Shown here: piece after piece, positions 5,813 through 14,138 of the stretch
How the letters are laid out: each line of letters opens with the position of its first letter
Position numbering within the stretch: the first letter of the stretch is position 1
Assembly (NCBI GenBank): GCA_016744875.1
Contig: JADGDL010000012.1
Coordinates: forward strand, 1-27,397
Reading direction: 5' to 3'
Origin: Sulfurovum sp.
Lineage (GTDB): Bacteria > Campylobacterota > Campylobacteria > Campylobacterales > Sulfurovaceae
Length of the DNA stretch: 27,397 nucleotides
Notes under the pieces: model-generated
Database searches by the model: none
Told to the model about the DNA's origin: nothing
Seen by the model: the letters and a program-made list of their open reading frames with translations, nothing else
Translations under genes and position numbers: made by a program

Positions 5813-8122
5813 CTAAAATTTTGTTCCCATCGTAAATTCAAATACTGATGTATAGTCACCTGCTTTTTCATCGATTGGATATGCGAAGATAAGGTTAATC
5901 GGTCCAAATGCTGACTGCCACTCAAGTACCACACCTGTGGATTGTCTTGAAATATCATCAAATTCTAGATCTATACCAGATGCAGTGGGTACAGGGTCAG
6001 AACCGATGATTCCATAGTCATAGAAAAATGCCAATCTCATCTTTGCTGCTTGAGAAAGAGGAATACTTGCTTCTACTGATGTCGATAAACGCTCTGTACC
6101 ACCTATTCTTTCTCCTGCCACGGTTGGTGAGATCGAATATGGGTCATACCCTCTAACAGATCCTGTACCACCCATAAAAAGTCTCTCAGCAATAGGTATA
6201 TATTCATCATTTCCAAAAATTTTAGTAAATCTTACTTTCCCACGTAAAATAAGGTCATAATCAATCCAATCTTCCATGCCTTGGAATATACCAAATCGAC
6301 CATTAAGTTTTGTAAAGTCATCAAATTCAGTAAACCCTCTGTCAATGTTTTCCTGGGTCATTGTTCCATCCATCTGTGCAAGTTCAAGGTTAAGCGCTGC
6401 GATGAACCCTTCTCTTGGAGTATAAAAATCATCTGTATTGTCAAATTTCACAGAGGCAAAACCAGATATTTTTTCATATTGGTCATTGTAAAATACACCT
6501 AATGTAGAATCAAAGCTGTCATTTACTGTTGATTGATTATCAACATAACCTATGCCCACAGAACCATAGAAATGTCTTAAAAACTCTCTACCGACATTCA
6601 TTGATGCACCTGTCTGATCTTGTGTGTAATCTATATATTCATAGTCTCTTTTATAAAAATTGACCCCCAAACTATACATACTATCCCATACTCTTGGGTT
6701 TACAAAAGAGAGATTTCCATTTTTTGAGATCTTTGAAATTTCAAACCCTAATGTTGTATTGATACCCGTACCAAAAAAGTTTTGATCTGAGATAGAAGCA
6801 TTGACCATAAGACCTTCATAAGACCCATATCCACCACCTGCTGAGATCGTACCAGTTGATGCTTCTTTTACTTTGACAAGTAAATTGATCTCTTCTTCTG
6901 ATATCCTTTGACTTTGGATATCTACATTTTCAAAGAAACCTGTACGTCCTAAAGCATTCTTAGAATCTTTAAGGTCAGTGGCATTGAACTTATCCCCAGG
7001 TGCAAGGTAAAGATAACGACGGATCACTCTGTCTTTTGTCACATCATTTCCAGAGATAATAACATCCTTGATCGTTACAGGTTCACCAGGTTGGATCACA
7101 TAATTAAGATTAATGATCTTTTTTTCGGGATCTTTATTCATTTGCGGTGCAACTTTTACATAGGCAAACCCAAAGTTTCCTACCTCTTCTTCTAATCGTT
7201 TAATATCTCTACGCATACGTTTGATATTAAATATTTTTCCCTCTTTAAGTAGAAGTGTATCTTTAAGGTCTTGATTTTTAAGTCCATCTATCTTATGTGT
7301 GATACTTATCGTCCCTAAACGGTATTGTACACCCTCTTTTACCTGATAATCCACTTTTGCATTATAAGAACCAAAATCAACTCTCATAAGTGGTTTACTT
7401 ACTTCTGCATCCAAATATCCCTGCTCCATATAAGCATTTTTTACTCTATATGAATCATATTCTAATTGATCTGCTGCTGCTTCACCACTGTTTCTCCATG
7501 GCATCCACCCCAGTACATCTCTCTCTTTATTGGCAAGTTCCATTTCAAGTTCACTCTGATCTAAAGCTTCTGCACCTACAAAGTTCTGCTTTCTAATAGT
7601 GATCTTCTCACCTTTGTTGACATCAAATACAAGTGCTATACTGCTTTCACCTACAGGTGAAGAAGTTACCTCAACTACCGTATCATAATACCCTTGACTT
7701 TCTAGTTGAGAGATGATCGCTCTTTTTGCTTTTTTTACACGTCTTTTATCATAAAGGTCACCTTTTTTTAGTCCCATACCTTGTAAAAGTTTATCACCTT
7801 CATCTCCAGTACCATATCCTTTGACATCAATATTGGCAATCGCAACCTTCTCATCAAAATGGTAAATAAGTACACCACCCTGCTGATCTACCCATACATC
7901 TTTGAAGTATCCTTGTGAATAAAAGTTTTTAAGAGATTCATTGATCTTAGAGGCATCCATCTCATCCCCTACTCTTATATCTGCAACTTCTTTTGCAACA
8001 GTAGGTGATAGGTGTGCAAGCCCTACAAATTTAATTTGTGTGATCTTTTGTGACCAAAGAGTTGTACCCACTAATATGAATACAAATAGTATCTTAAAAA
8101 CCCCTAACTTTTTTATCATCAT
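5813..8122 (-). CDS. bamA: Outer membrane protein assembly factor BamA
   Basis: 769-residue Omp85 protein, the core of the machine that folds beta-barrel proteins into the outer membrane. A signal peptide (MMIKK, then a hydrophobic run ending near TTLWSQ at about 20-25) is followed by about five POTRA domains to about residue 420 and a C-terminal 16-strand barrel. The barrel has the lid motif GTGSVRGYDPYS (VRGF/Y) and ends in Phe, as expected for a BAM substrate. Two adjacent ATGs are possible; the second, at 8119, has the better spacing from GAAGG. It is divergent from tyrA. No skp or lptD gene is adjacent. Confidence 0.95.
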   Translation of the reverse strand: MMIKKLGVFKILFVFILVGTTLWSQKITQIKFVGLAHLSPTVAKEVADIRVGDEMDASKINESLKNFYSQGYFKDVWVDQQGGVLIYHFDEKVAIANIDVKGYGTGDEGDKLLQGMGLKKGDLYDKRRVKKAKRAIISQLESQGYYDTVVEVTSSPVGESSIALVFDVNKGEKITIRKQNFVGAEALDQSELEMELANKERDVLGWMPWRNSGEAAADQLEYDSYRVKNAYMEQGYLDAEVSKPLMRVDFGSYNAKVDYQVKEGVQYRLGTISITHKIDGLKNQDLKDTLLLKEGKIFNIKRMRRDIKRLEEEVGNFGFAYVKVAPQMNKDPEKKIINLNYVIQPGEPVTIKDVIISGNDVTKDRVIRRYLYLAPGDKFNATDLKDSKNALGRTGFFENVDIQSQRISEEEINLLVKVKEASTGTISAGGGYGSYEGLMVNASISDQNFFGTGINTTLGFEISKISKNGNLSFVNPRVWDSMYSLGVNFYKRDYEYIDYTQDQTGASMNVGREFLRHFYGSVGIGYVDNQSTVNDSFDSTLGVFYNDQYEKISGFASVKFDNTDDFYTPREGFIAALNLELAQMDGTMTQENIDRGFTEFDDFTKLNGRFGIFQGMEDWIDYDLILRGKVRFTKIFGNDEYIPIAERLFMGGTGSVRGYDPYSISPTVAGERIGGTERLSTSVEASIPLSQAAKMRLAFFYDYGIIGSDPVPTASGIDLEFDDISRQSTGVVLEWQSAFGPINLIFAYPIDEKAGDYTSVFEFTMGTKF

Positions 8123-8146
8123 TGAACCTTCGTATAATTTGCTAAT

Positions 8147-8201
8147 ATTCTATCTTTTTTTCAATAAGAACATCATAATAAACAAAAAATCATGTTATAC
8201 T
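8147..8201. promoter_or_regulatory. Divergent promoters of bamA and tyrA
   Basis: For tyrA (plus), TGTTATACT at 8193-8201 is an extended -10 of the TGnTATACT form; transcription would begin near 8208, about 20 nt before the ATG. For bamA (minus), the best -10 is TAGAAT (plus-strand positions 8147-8152), starting transcription near 8140. Both lack clear -35 boxes. No operator-like inverted repeat is visible in this 106-bp gap. Confidence 0.55.
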
Positions 8202-8228
8202 CTTTTCAAATAACAAAGCAGGTATTTA

Positions 8229-9068
8229 ATGTCTAAGATCAAAGTAGGTATCGTTGGTTTAGGACTTATGGGCGGTTCTCTAAGTCTTGCACTCAAAAAA
8301 ATTTCTGATAAATACTATTTTATAGGTCTAGACCACAATGAACTTCACTGTATACAAGCCATAGAATTAGGAATAGTAGATGAAATTACCCACACACTTG
8401 ATACCTTACAAACTTGTGATATCATATTCCTAAGTATCCCGGTTGATGGCATTATTTCTGTAGCCAAACAATTACACTCACTAGCACCTAACTGTACTGT
8501 AATAGACCTAGGAAGTACCAAAGAGAAGATCTCTCTTTCAATCCCCGCAGAAATACGACACCATTTTGTAGCAGCCCACCCTATGACAGGTACAGAGAAG
8601 TTTGGTCCGACTGCTGCGATTGAAGATCTCTATACAGATAAAGTGGTTGTACTTTGTGATATGGATAAAAGCGGAAAATACCAGGAAGAACTTGCTAAAA
8701 AACTTTTTAACGATATTGGCATGCATATCGTCTGTATGGATGCTAAAGAACATGACAGACATGCTGCATTTATTTCTCATATGCCGCATGCCCTCTCCTA
8801 TGCACTTGCCAATTCTGTCATAAATCAAGAAGCTGTCAAGAGTATCGTTGACCTTGCAGGCGGAGGGTTTAAAGATATGAGTCGTATCGCCAAATCTTCG
8901 CCTAATATGTGGGAGGATATCTTCAGACAGAACAAATCCAATGTACTTGAAGCGATCCACACCCTTCAATCAGAACTTAAAAAGTGCGAAAAGATGGTAG
9001 AAAAAGAAGAGTGGAATGCACTTAATGACTGGATGAAAGACGCCAATACCCTACATGATATACTATAA
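8229..9068 (+). CDS. tyrA: Prephenate dehydrogenase
   Basis: NAD(P)-dependent oxidative decarboxylation of prephenate to 4-hydroxyphenylpyruvate in tyrosine synthesis. The 279-residue protein starts with the Rossmann dinucleotide motif VGIVGLGLMGGS at about 6-17, continues with DIIFLSIPVDGI, and has the substrate-binding signature AHPMTGTEKFGP at about 115-126, then SHMPHALSYALA and the GGGFKDMSRIAKSSPNMW segment typical of TyrA. It is monofunctional: there is no fused chorismate mutase or ACT domain. CAGG lies 6 nt before the ATG. A GAF-domain gene follows after 14 nt on the same strand. Confidence 0.94.
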   Translation: MSKIKVGIVGLGLMGGSLSLALKKISDKYYFIGLDHNELHCIQAIELGIVDEITHTLDTLQTCDIIFLSIPVDGIISVAKQLHSLAPNCTVIDLGSTKEKISLSIPAEIRHHFVAAHPMTGTEKFGPTAAIEDLYTDKVVVLCDMDKSGKYQEELAKKLFNDIGMHIVCMDAKEHDRHAAFISHMPHALSYALANSVINQEAVKSIVDLAGGGFKDMSRIAKSSPNMWEDIFRQNKSNVLEAIHTLQSELKKCEKMVEKEEWNALNDWMKDANTLHDIL

Positions 9069-9082
9069 ATTGGACCTATAAA

Positions 9083-9916
9083 ATGCAAAACAATAACATT
9101 AGCCTTTCTTCACTAAGGTCAGAAATCAAAAAAACAGAGAACTTTAAAGAAAATATAGCCACTGTCGCACAATATGCAAGAACGATCACCAGTGCCAAAC
9201 GTTGTTCTTTATTTATTTTTAACCAAGAAAAAAATAAGCTTCAGAGTATTTACAGTGATGGCGTTAAAGGTAGTATATCATTAAATCCAAGCATTGGAAT
9301 TCTCGGCTATTGTTTTCACAAAAAAAAATCCATACTGGAAAACAATAGCCAACAAAATCCTATGTTCTTTAATAAAGTCGATGAAAAACTCAATTATCAT
9401 ACAAAAACCATATTGGCTGTACCTATTATTGATGATAAACATAATAGACTGGGTGTTATACAACTTCTCAACAAAGAAGACGGATTCAATGAGCAAGATC
9501 AATTATCTATAGAAAAACTCTCTGAGTTACTCATTACGGTACTTGATTCTTCTATTCATCAAACTTTAGCAAAAGAAGAAACAGAAACAAAAGAAGTGTT
9601 AAATTTAAAAAATATGCAAAACAAATTTGATCACTACCTTACGAATAAAAAATTGTATTTAAAAGAAGATGGCAGTGCTTACTACAAAATTCTCAATATG
9701 AAAAGAGAATATTTCATTTCTGCAAACGAATGTTATGTGTTAGAGGATACACCCAAAAAACTAGAAATTTATTATTATGATGTCACAGGCGAGTTTTTAC
9801 CTGTTGCCATGTATCTAAAGATCCATGAAGAAACTAAAGGATTACAAGTATCAGAAAATATCGCTATCCCAAATTTCAGTTGTTATCCACTAGAAGAGGA
9901 TGACATAGCAAGTTAA
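9083..9916 (+). CDS. GAF-domain protein with unassigned C-terminal region
   Basis: 277 residues, no signal peptide or membrane helix, so probably cytoplasmic. Residues about 20-160 form a GAF domain: TSAKRCSLFIF, then the GILGYCF segment at 72-78, ILAVPIIDD at 110-118 and LGVIQLLNKEDGF at 123-135, a pattern shared by GAF sensors of cyclic nucleotides, haem, tetrapyrroles or metals. A helical linker (about 140-185) joins it to a polar domain of about 90 residues, which I do not recognise and which carries no kinase, GGDEF or DNA-binding motif. It lies 14 nt after tyrA. The ligand and output are unknown. Confidence 0.75.
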   Translation: MQNNNISLSSLRSEIKKTENFKENIATVAQYARTITSAKRCSLFIFNQEKNKLQSIYSDGVKGSISLNPSIGILGYCFHKKKSILENNSQQNPMFFNKVDEKLNYHTKTILAVPIIDDKHNRLGVIQLLNKEDGFNEQDQLSIEKLSELLITVLDSSIHQTLAKEETETKEVLNLKNMQNKFDHYLTNKKLYLKEDGSAYYKILNMKREYFISANECYVLEDTPKKLEIYYYDVTGEFLPVAMYLKIHEETKGLQVSENIAIPNFSCYPLEEDDIAS

Positions 9917-9924
9917 AGATGCCT

Positions 9925-11811
9925 TTACAATCTATATCTGAATGTCACAATTACTTCAGCTTCTTTATTGATACTTTTCAGTATTGCTTCTTTGAGTAAT
10001 ACTTTCTCTACTTTACTCAATATCCCTGAAGCAGTCACTTCACAACGTATCTCATCTATTTTTGCACGGTGATGTAGTTCTATATGGGTGAGTTTAACAT
10101 CATATTTACCGACATTAAATTCCAAATTTGAGAGTGTTTTTTGTATGGCTATATCTTCTTTCATTTTTCCAAAAGAACTATAAAGAGGTATGGACACAAG
10201 TGCAACTATACCCATCCATATCAGTATGCCTTTTTTTGCTACATGCAAAGGGGAGAATCCTAACAATACAAACATAAATGCAGCGGAGAGGACAATCCCT
10301 ACTAAGTTTGTAATAAAGAGTAAAAATGCTGTAGAGAACATATGCCAGTCTCCCCAACCCAGACCTATACCTGCTACAGCAATAGGAGGAACGAGTGCTA
10401 CAGCAATTGCTACTCCCGCTAAACTTCCAAGTATCTTTTCATTACTCTTAGCATAAGCTGCTGCTGCCCCGGAGACAATAGCAACAAAAAGGTCAAGTAT
10501 CGTTGGACTTAGTCGTCCTGCCATCTCTGTAGTCAGTCTTTCTATAGGTATAAAAAGTGCAATGGTAGCTGCTGCGAAAAGCACTGCTAATACACCTATA
10601 GCTATCGTTTTAGCTCCGTTTAGTTCCAAAGTAGTATCTTGCCTCAAAACTCCCATACTCAGACTCACAATTGGCTGCATCAGTGGTGCCAAAAGCATCG
10701 CCCCTATGATGACCGATGATGAGTTTATAAACAGACCAAAAGTGGCTATCATCGTGGCGAGTATGAGTAAAACCATAAAATTTTGGCTTAACTTGCTCTC
10801 ATCTCGTAGATTTTTAAACAAAGTCGCATACTGCTCTTGACTTGCATGAGAGAAAAGTGGTATCGCTTTACTTAAGTAAGTGCTACGAGCTTCATCTGAA
10901 GGTAAATGGTCTACCTTTATGCTGTCTTTCCCATTATTCTCAAGCTTTTGTTTTTCCCAAAAGGTTTCCCCTACACTCAGGGATAAAGCTTCTTTTTTTA
11001 CTTCTAACGCTAGTGGTGTCTGCTGTTGAAGTGTCGAGTCTACTAACACTTCTAGTGGTATTTTGGTCTCTATGTATAACTTAGTACTACGTATATATCC
11101 TACCGAGCTGGGTAATTTCTCAGGTGTCAAATGTGAAACCAAAGATTTAAATAAATACCCCATGTACTGTACGATAGATGTGGGAGAAAGTATAACGATA
11201 GACAACTTTCCATCACTGGCACTTAGCTGAGACGAAATAAGTTTTGATGCAAACGTTGCATTTTTATATTCTAACCCTACTACACCTACGGCTGAAAGTT
11301 TTATCTCATTCTCTTGTGCATCTGTAATCTTTATCTCTGTATGTTTAAGATCTTTTACTTTTTTGATGGTATGCCAAAACATCTTCATTCGGTCAAAGTA
11401 TGTTTTACGTTTCAGTGCAGAATCAAAGAGATCCAAGGGTGGGGCATCACCTAGCACCACTTCCTGTAAAACTATCGTACCATTAGCGTAGAGTATGTCT
11501 AGTTTTTTATCTGTTGGAGTAAGTGCCAAGTCTATAGCATCTTCAAGTTTAGATGGTAAGGCAAAAGTACTTCTGAGTTCTCTTTGTTTAGGTGTAGGGA
11601 TGATACCTACTGGAACTTCATTGTTATATGCAAGATCAAGTAATAGTTTAATCTCATCTAAACAACCCGTCACCAAAAACTGAGAGACAGAAGAGACATC
11701 AAACGTATCTAATGCATCAAAAGAGAGGTATGATATATCTTTCCCCTCCAAATGCCTTTTAACTGCTTCAACAAACGCTACTTCTTTATCTGTATATATA
11801 TAATAAATCAT
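9925..11811 (-). CDS. DUF389 (TIGR00341-type) membrane protein with degenerate diacylglycerol-kinase-like N-terminus
   Basis: 628 residues in two parts. Residues 343-545 are a DUF389 membrane domain: about six helices with SSSVIIGAMLLAPLMQPI (364-381) and ALVPPIAVAGIGLG (472-485), motifs typical of that uncharacterised family. Residues 1-285 look like a diacylglycerol/lipid-kinase fold: VGIIPTPKQRELRSTFALP at 68-86 sits where IPxGTxNDxARxLGLP is expected, then LEDAIDLAL, DKKLDILYANG, SDGKLSIVILSP at 199-210 and IPLEVLVDS at 251-259. The nucleotide motif GGDGTxNE is replaced by VTGCLDE (47-53), so kinase activity is unlikely. A soluble tail follows to 628. It starts 18 nt after batD and is probably the last gene of that operon, though its ribosome site is weak. 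Confidence 0.8.
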   Translation of the reverse strand: MIYYIYTDKEVAFVEAVKRHLEGKDISYLSFDALDTFDVSSVSQFLVTGCLDEIKLLLDLAYNNEVPVGIIPTPKQRELRSTFALPSKLEDAIDLALTPTDKKLDILYANGTIVLQEVVLGDAPPLDLFDSALKRKTYFDRMKMFWHTIKKVKDLKHTEIKITDAQENEIKLSAVGVVGLEYKNATFASKLISSQLSASDGKLSIVILSPTSIVQYMGYLFKSLVSHLTPEKLPSSVGYIRSTKLYIETKIPLEVLVDSTLQQQTPLALEVKKEALSLSVGETFWEKQKLENNGKDSIKVDHLPSDEARSTYLSKAIPLFSHASQEQYATLFKNLRDESKLSQNFMVLLILATMIATFGLFINSSSVIIGAMLLAPLMQPIVSLSMGVLRQDTTLELNGAKTIAIGVLAVLFAAATIALFIPIERLTTEMAGRLSPTILDLFVAIVSGAAAAYAKSNEKILGSLAGVAIAVALVPPIAVAGIGLGWGDWHMFSTAFLLFITNLVGIVLSAAFMFVLLGFSPLHVAKKGILIWMGIVALVSIPLYSSFGKMKEDIAIQKTLSNLEFNVGKYDVKLTHIELHHRAKIDEIRCEVTASGILSKVEKVLLKEAILKSINKEAEVIVTFRYRL

Positions 11812-11829
11812 AGAGATATTGTAGCAAGA

Positions 11830-13335
11830 CTATATAAATCGCTCCACCATTTCTTTAAGTTCTTTTTTATCTATGAGTACAGATCTATCACCATTCTTAC
11901 GTGCATAAAGTTTACGTACCATCTCTTCTACAGCTTCATCTTCACCCATATGCGCATAAAGTATTTTCAATGCTTCTGACTCTTTATAGGGACTTGAAGC
12001 ACCTAATTTAAGCTTTGGTAAAAAGCGTAATAGATACATAAATACTGCACCCAAAACAAATGCGGATGCTAACATCCACCAAGCAACATTTTTTACCTCA
12101 ACCTGCTTTTCTGTAATAACTTCTTTGGCTTGTACAGGCTGTTGACTTATCTGCGTTTGTACTATACCCTTAGTATTTATTTCTGTCATCGCAGAAGAAG
12201 TACTATTTTTGATTTTAATTTCATAGGCTTTTAGACTAAGCTCTTTTACTTTCTGATCCGTAGGACTTAACATCGTAAAACTTCGTGCAGGTATCGTAAA
12301 ATCATCTTCTGCAATAAAGGCAAAACTTTTAGAATAGATACTGTAAAGTTCCCCCCCAACGATCTTTGTATCTACTTTAGCTTCATCACTATAGATGGTC
12401 ACCCCGTCTATCTCATACTTTGGAAACTCAAAACTCTGAAGATTTCCTTTTCCTTCGATCTTGAGTGTAAGATTTACGGGTTTATTGGCTTTCACTTCTT
12501 GTGCATCTACTGTAGCATCTATAGTAAAATCACCTATAAGATCGCTCTCTTTTTCTTGTGCTAACACTTCTATGTTCAGCGTATTGGAAAGCGCCTGTTT
12601 CCATATAGAGCCAAAGGTCATACCAAAGATATCTCTTCTGCTTCTATCTGGTAAAGCTACACGAGCGTTTGCCGGATTGATGGTAAAGACACCTTCTCTT
12701 TGTGCAGTAACTATATACCTTACTTCCTGAACTTGATAATTACCCTGTCTATACGCACTTGGATCTTTATCTTGTATCGCGATAAACTCAGTTAGGTCCG
12801 GTTGTGTATATTGTACTTCTTCTGAGAGTCTCACGTCATTACGTAAAGAAAAGTAGACCGTCAGCATAAAGGATTCACCTACCATCACTTTATTTTTACT
12901 TGCTCGCATTTCAAGTGAAAAGAGTCCATTAGCTGTATTGGTCTCACGACTTGCATTCACTACCTTAATATCAATGGTCTCTGTTTCATACTGTGTTCCC
13001 TCGATTGTAACACTGTACGAAGGTATAGTCATATTATGCTCAGGGATGAACTGTATCACTTTTGTAGTGCTTTGTTCACTAGTGACTTTACCATTTATCA
13101 TACTTAAGTTTCTACTACTGCTTGACGACTGACCTGATACCGGAACATCACCCACCATAAGGAATTTTGGGAATTTTGCCGAACCGCCTGTTGCTTTAAT
13201 GCGAAGTTCTACAGGATTTCCTTTCACAACTTCGACTGTATTGACAGTCGCTCTAACACTTGCTGCATGAAGCATCGTGAACAGTGCATAATAAATAGTA
13301 AGTAATACAAATAATAGTTTAGATCTTTTTACCAT
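11830..13335 (-). CDS. batD: BatD, membrane-anchored protein of the Bat complex
   Basis: 501-residue protein with an N-terminal signal sequence (KLLFVLLTIYYALFTMLHA), a long beta-rich periplasmic region of immunoglobulin-like repeats (for example SLEMRASKNKVMVGESFML and DFTIDATVDAQEVKANKPV), one membrane helix at about 418-438 (AWWMLASAFVLGAVFMYLL) and a cytoplasmic tail of about 60 residues. This layout and its place after batC match BatD/BAT-family proteins of the Bacteroides aerotolerance operon. Its exact biochemical role is unknown. The start overlaps the end of batC by 7 nt. Confidence 0.85.
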   Translation of the reverse strand: MVKRSKLLFVLLTIYYALFTMLHAASVRATVNTVEVVKGNPVELRIKATGGSAKFPKFLMVGDVPVSGQSSSSSRNLSMINGKVTSEQSTTKVIQFIPEHNMTIPSYSVTIEGTQYETETIDIKVVNASRETNTANGLFSLEMRASKNKVMVGESFMLTVYFSLRNDVRLSEEVQYTQPDLTEFIAIQDKDPSAYRQGNYQVQEVRYIVTAQREGVFTINPANARVALPDRSRRDIFGMTFGSIWKQALSNTLNIEVLAQEKESDLIGDFTIDATVDAQEVKANKPVNLTLKIEGKGNLQSFEFPKYEIDGVTIYSDEAKVDTKIVGGELYSIYSKSFAFIAEDDFTIPARSFTMLSPTDQKVKELSLKAYEIKIKNSTSSAMTEINTKGIVQTQISQQPVQAKEVITEKQVEVKNVAWWMLASAFVLGAVFMYLLRFLPKLKLGASSPYKESEALKILYAHMGEDEAVEEMVRKLYARKNGDRSVLIDKKELKEMVERFI

Positions 13336-14138
13336 GGTTTTACATCTCCTTCTCTTTGGCTTTTTTTAGGCTCTCCCATCTGATACATCATCGTAGGTGT
13401 TTTACCTTTTTGCATCTTCTTCATAAGACGTTTTAATTCTTGTTCTTTCAATTTCTCTTCTTTACTCTTTTTTTTCTCTTCTTTAGAGGGGGAACCTTCT
13501 TTGTCACCTTTTTTATCTTGAGGTTTTTTTTCTTTTTTAGAATCTGACTTCTCTTTGTCACCCTCTTTTTTTTCATCTTCTTTTTTCTTATCTTTGTCTT
13601 TTTGCTCTTTATCTTGTTTCTTTTTATCTTTATTGTTCTTGTCGTTATTCTTCTTGTCCTGGTCTTTTTTTTGATCGTCTTTCTTATCCTTTTGATCTTG
13701 TTTCTTTTGATCCTCTTTCTTTTTATCTTCTTGCTTTTTCTTCTCTTTTTTTGCAAGTTCAAGATTAAACTTCGTATCTTCATCCTCTTTAATGCTCAAA
13801 GCTTTTTCATAAGATTCTATGGCTTTATCCAACTCTTTATTCTGAAATTGACTGTTCCCTATGTTATGTAATCGTGTTGCTTCATCTACACCTTCAGCTT
13901 TATCATATGCTTCCAAGGCTTCATCATACTTTTTATCTTTATAGAGCGCATTACCAATATCATACTGTTTCTGTGGACTTTTTGCATCCAAAGCATTTAA
14001 TAAAGCTGCACTCTTTCCGTATTCTTTAGCCTCATAGGCTTTAGTGGCTTGTTCTATGGTCTTAAAATCTGTCAACCCGGCATAACTGACTATAGACAAT
14101 AAAATATAAATGAGTCCTATATGTTGAACACTTCTCAT
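13329..14138 (-). CDS. batC: BatC, periplasmic TPR protein with a long charged tail
   Basis: 269 residues: a signal peptide (ends near SYAGL, about residue 21), two to three tetratricopeptide repeats between about 23 and 125 (EQATKAYEAKEYGKSAALLN, IGNALYKDKKYDEALEAYDK, IGNSQFQNKELDKAIESYEK), then residues 130-243 made almost only of Lys, Asp, Glu, Gln and Asn. TPRs usually bind partner proteins, here presumably BatA/BatB. The tail is expected to be disordered or helical and highly charged. The start overlaps batB by 4 nt (ATGA) and the end overlaps batD by 7 nt. Confidence 0.85.
   Translation of the reverse strand: MRSVQHIGLIYILLSIVSYAGLTDFKTIEQATKAYEAKEYGKSAALLNALDAKSPQKQYDIGNALYKDKKYDEALEAYDKAEGVDEATRLHNIGNSQFQNKELDKAIESYEKALSIKEDEDTKFNLELAKKEKKKQEDKKKEDQKKQDQKDKKDDQKKDQDKKNNDKNNKDKKKQDKEQKDKDKKKEDEKKEGDKEKSDSKKEKKPQDKKGDKEGSPSKEEKKKSKEEKLKEQELKRLMKKMQKGKTPTMMYQMGEPKKSQREGDVKPW
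13410..13751 (-). repeat. Low-complexity polypurine tract coding for the BatC tail
   Basis: On the coding strand this 342-bp stretch is nearly all A and G, made of AAG, AAA, GAT, GAA, CAA and AAC codons; the plus strand is the matching pyrimidine tract. It encodes the Lys/Asp/Glu-rich BatC tail. There is no single exact repeat unit, only short imperfect ones (KKxDKK-like). The bias keeps unrelated reading frames open on both strands here; those are artefacts of composition. Confidence 0.85.

Noticed and set aside
9925..11811. Active diacylglycerol kinase
   Set aside because: The GGDGT nucleotide motif and the GTxND loop are both replaced, so only the fold similarity is claimed.
13448..13783. 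Open frame of 111 codons on the minus strand inside batC, almost all Lys, Arg and Ile
   Set aside because: A shifted frame of the same low-complexity tract; batC itself is supported by the signal peptide, the TPRs and coupling on both sides.
13602..13871. Open frame of 89 codons on the plus strand opposite batC, rich in Leu, Phe and Ile
   Set aside because: It is the complement of the BatC polypurine tract; the hydrophobic product is a composition artefact, with no ribosome site and strong overlap with a well-supported gene.
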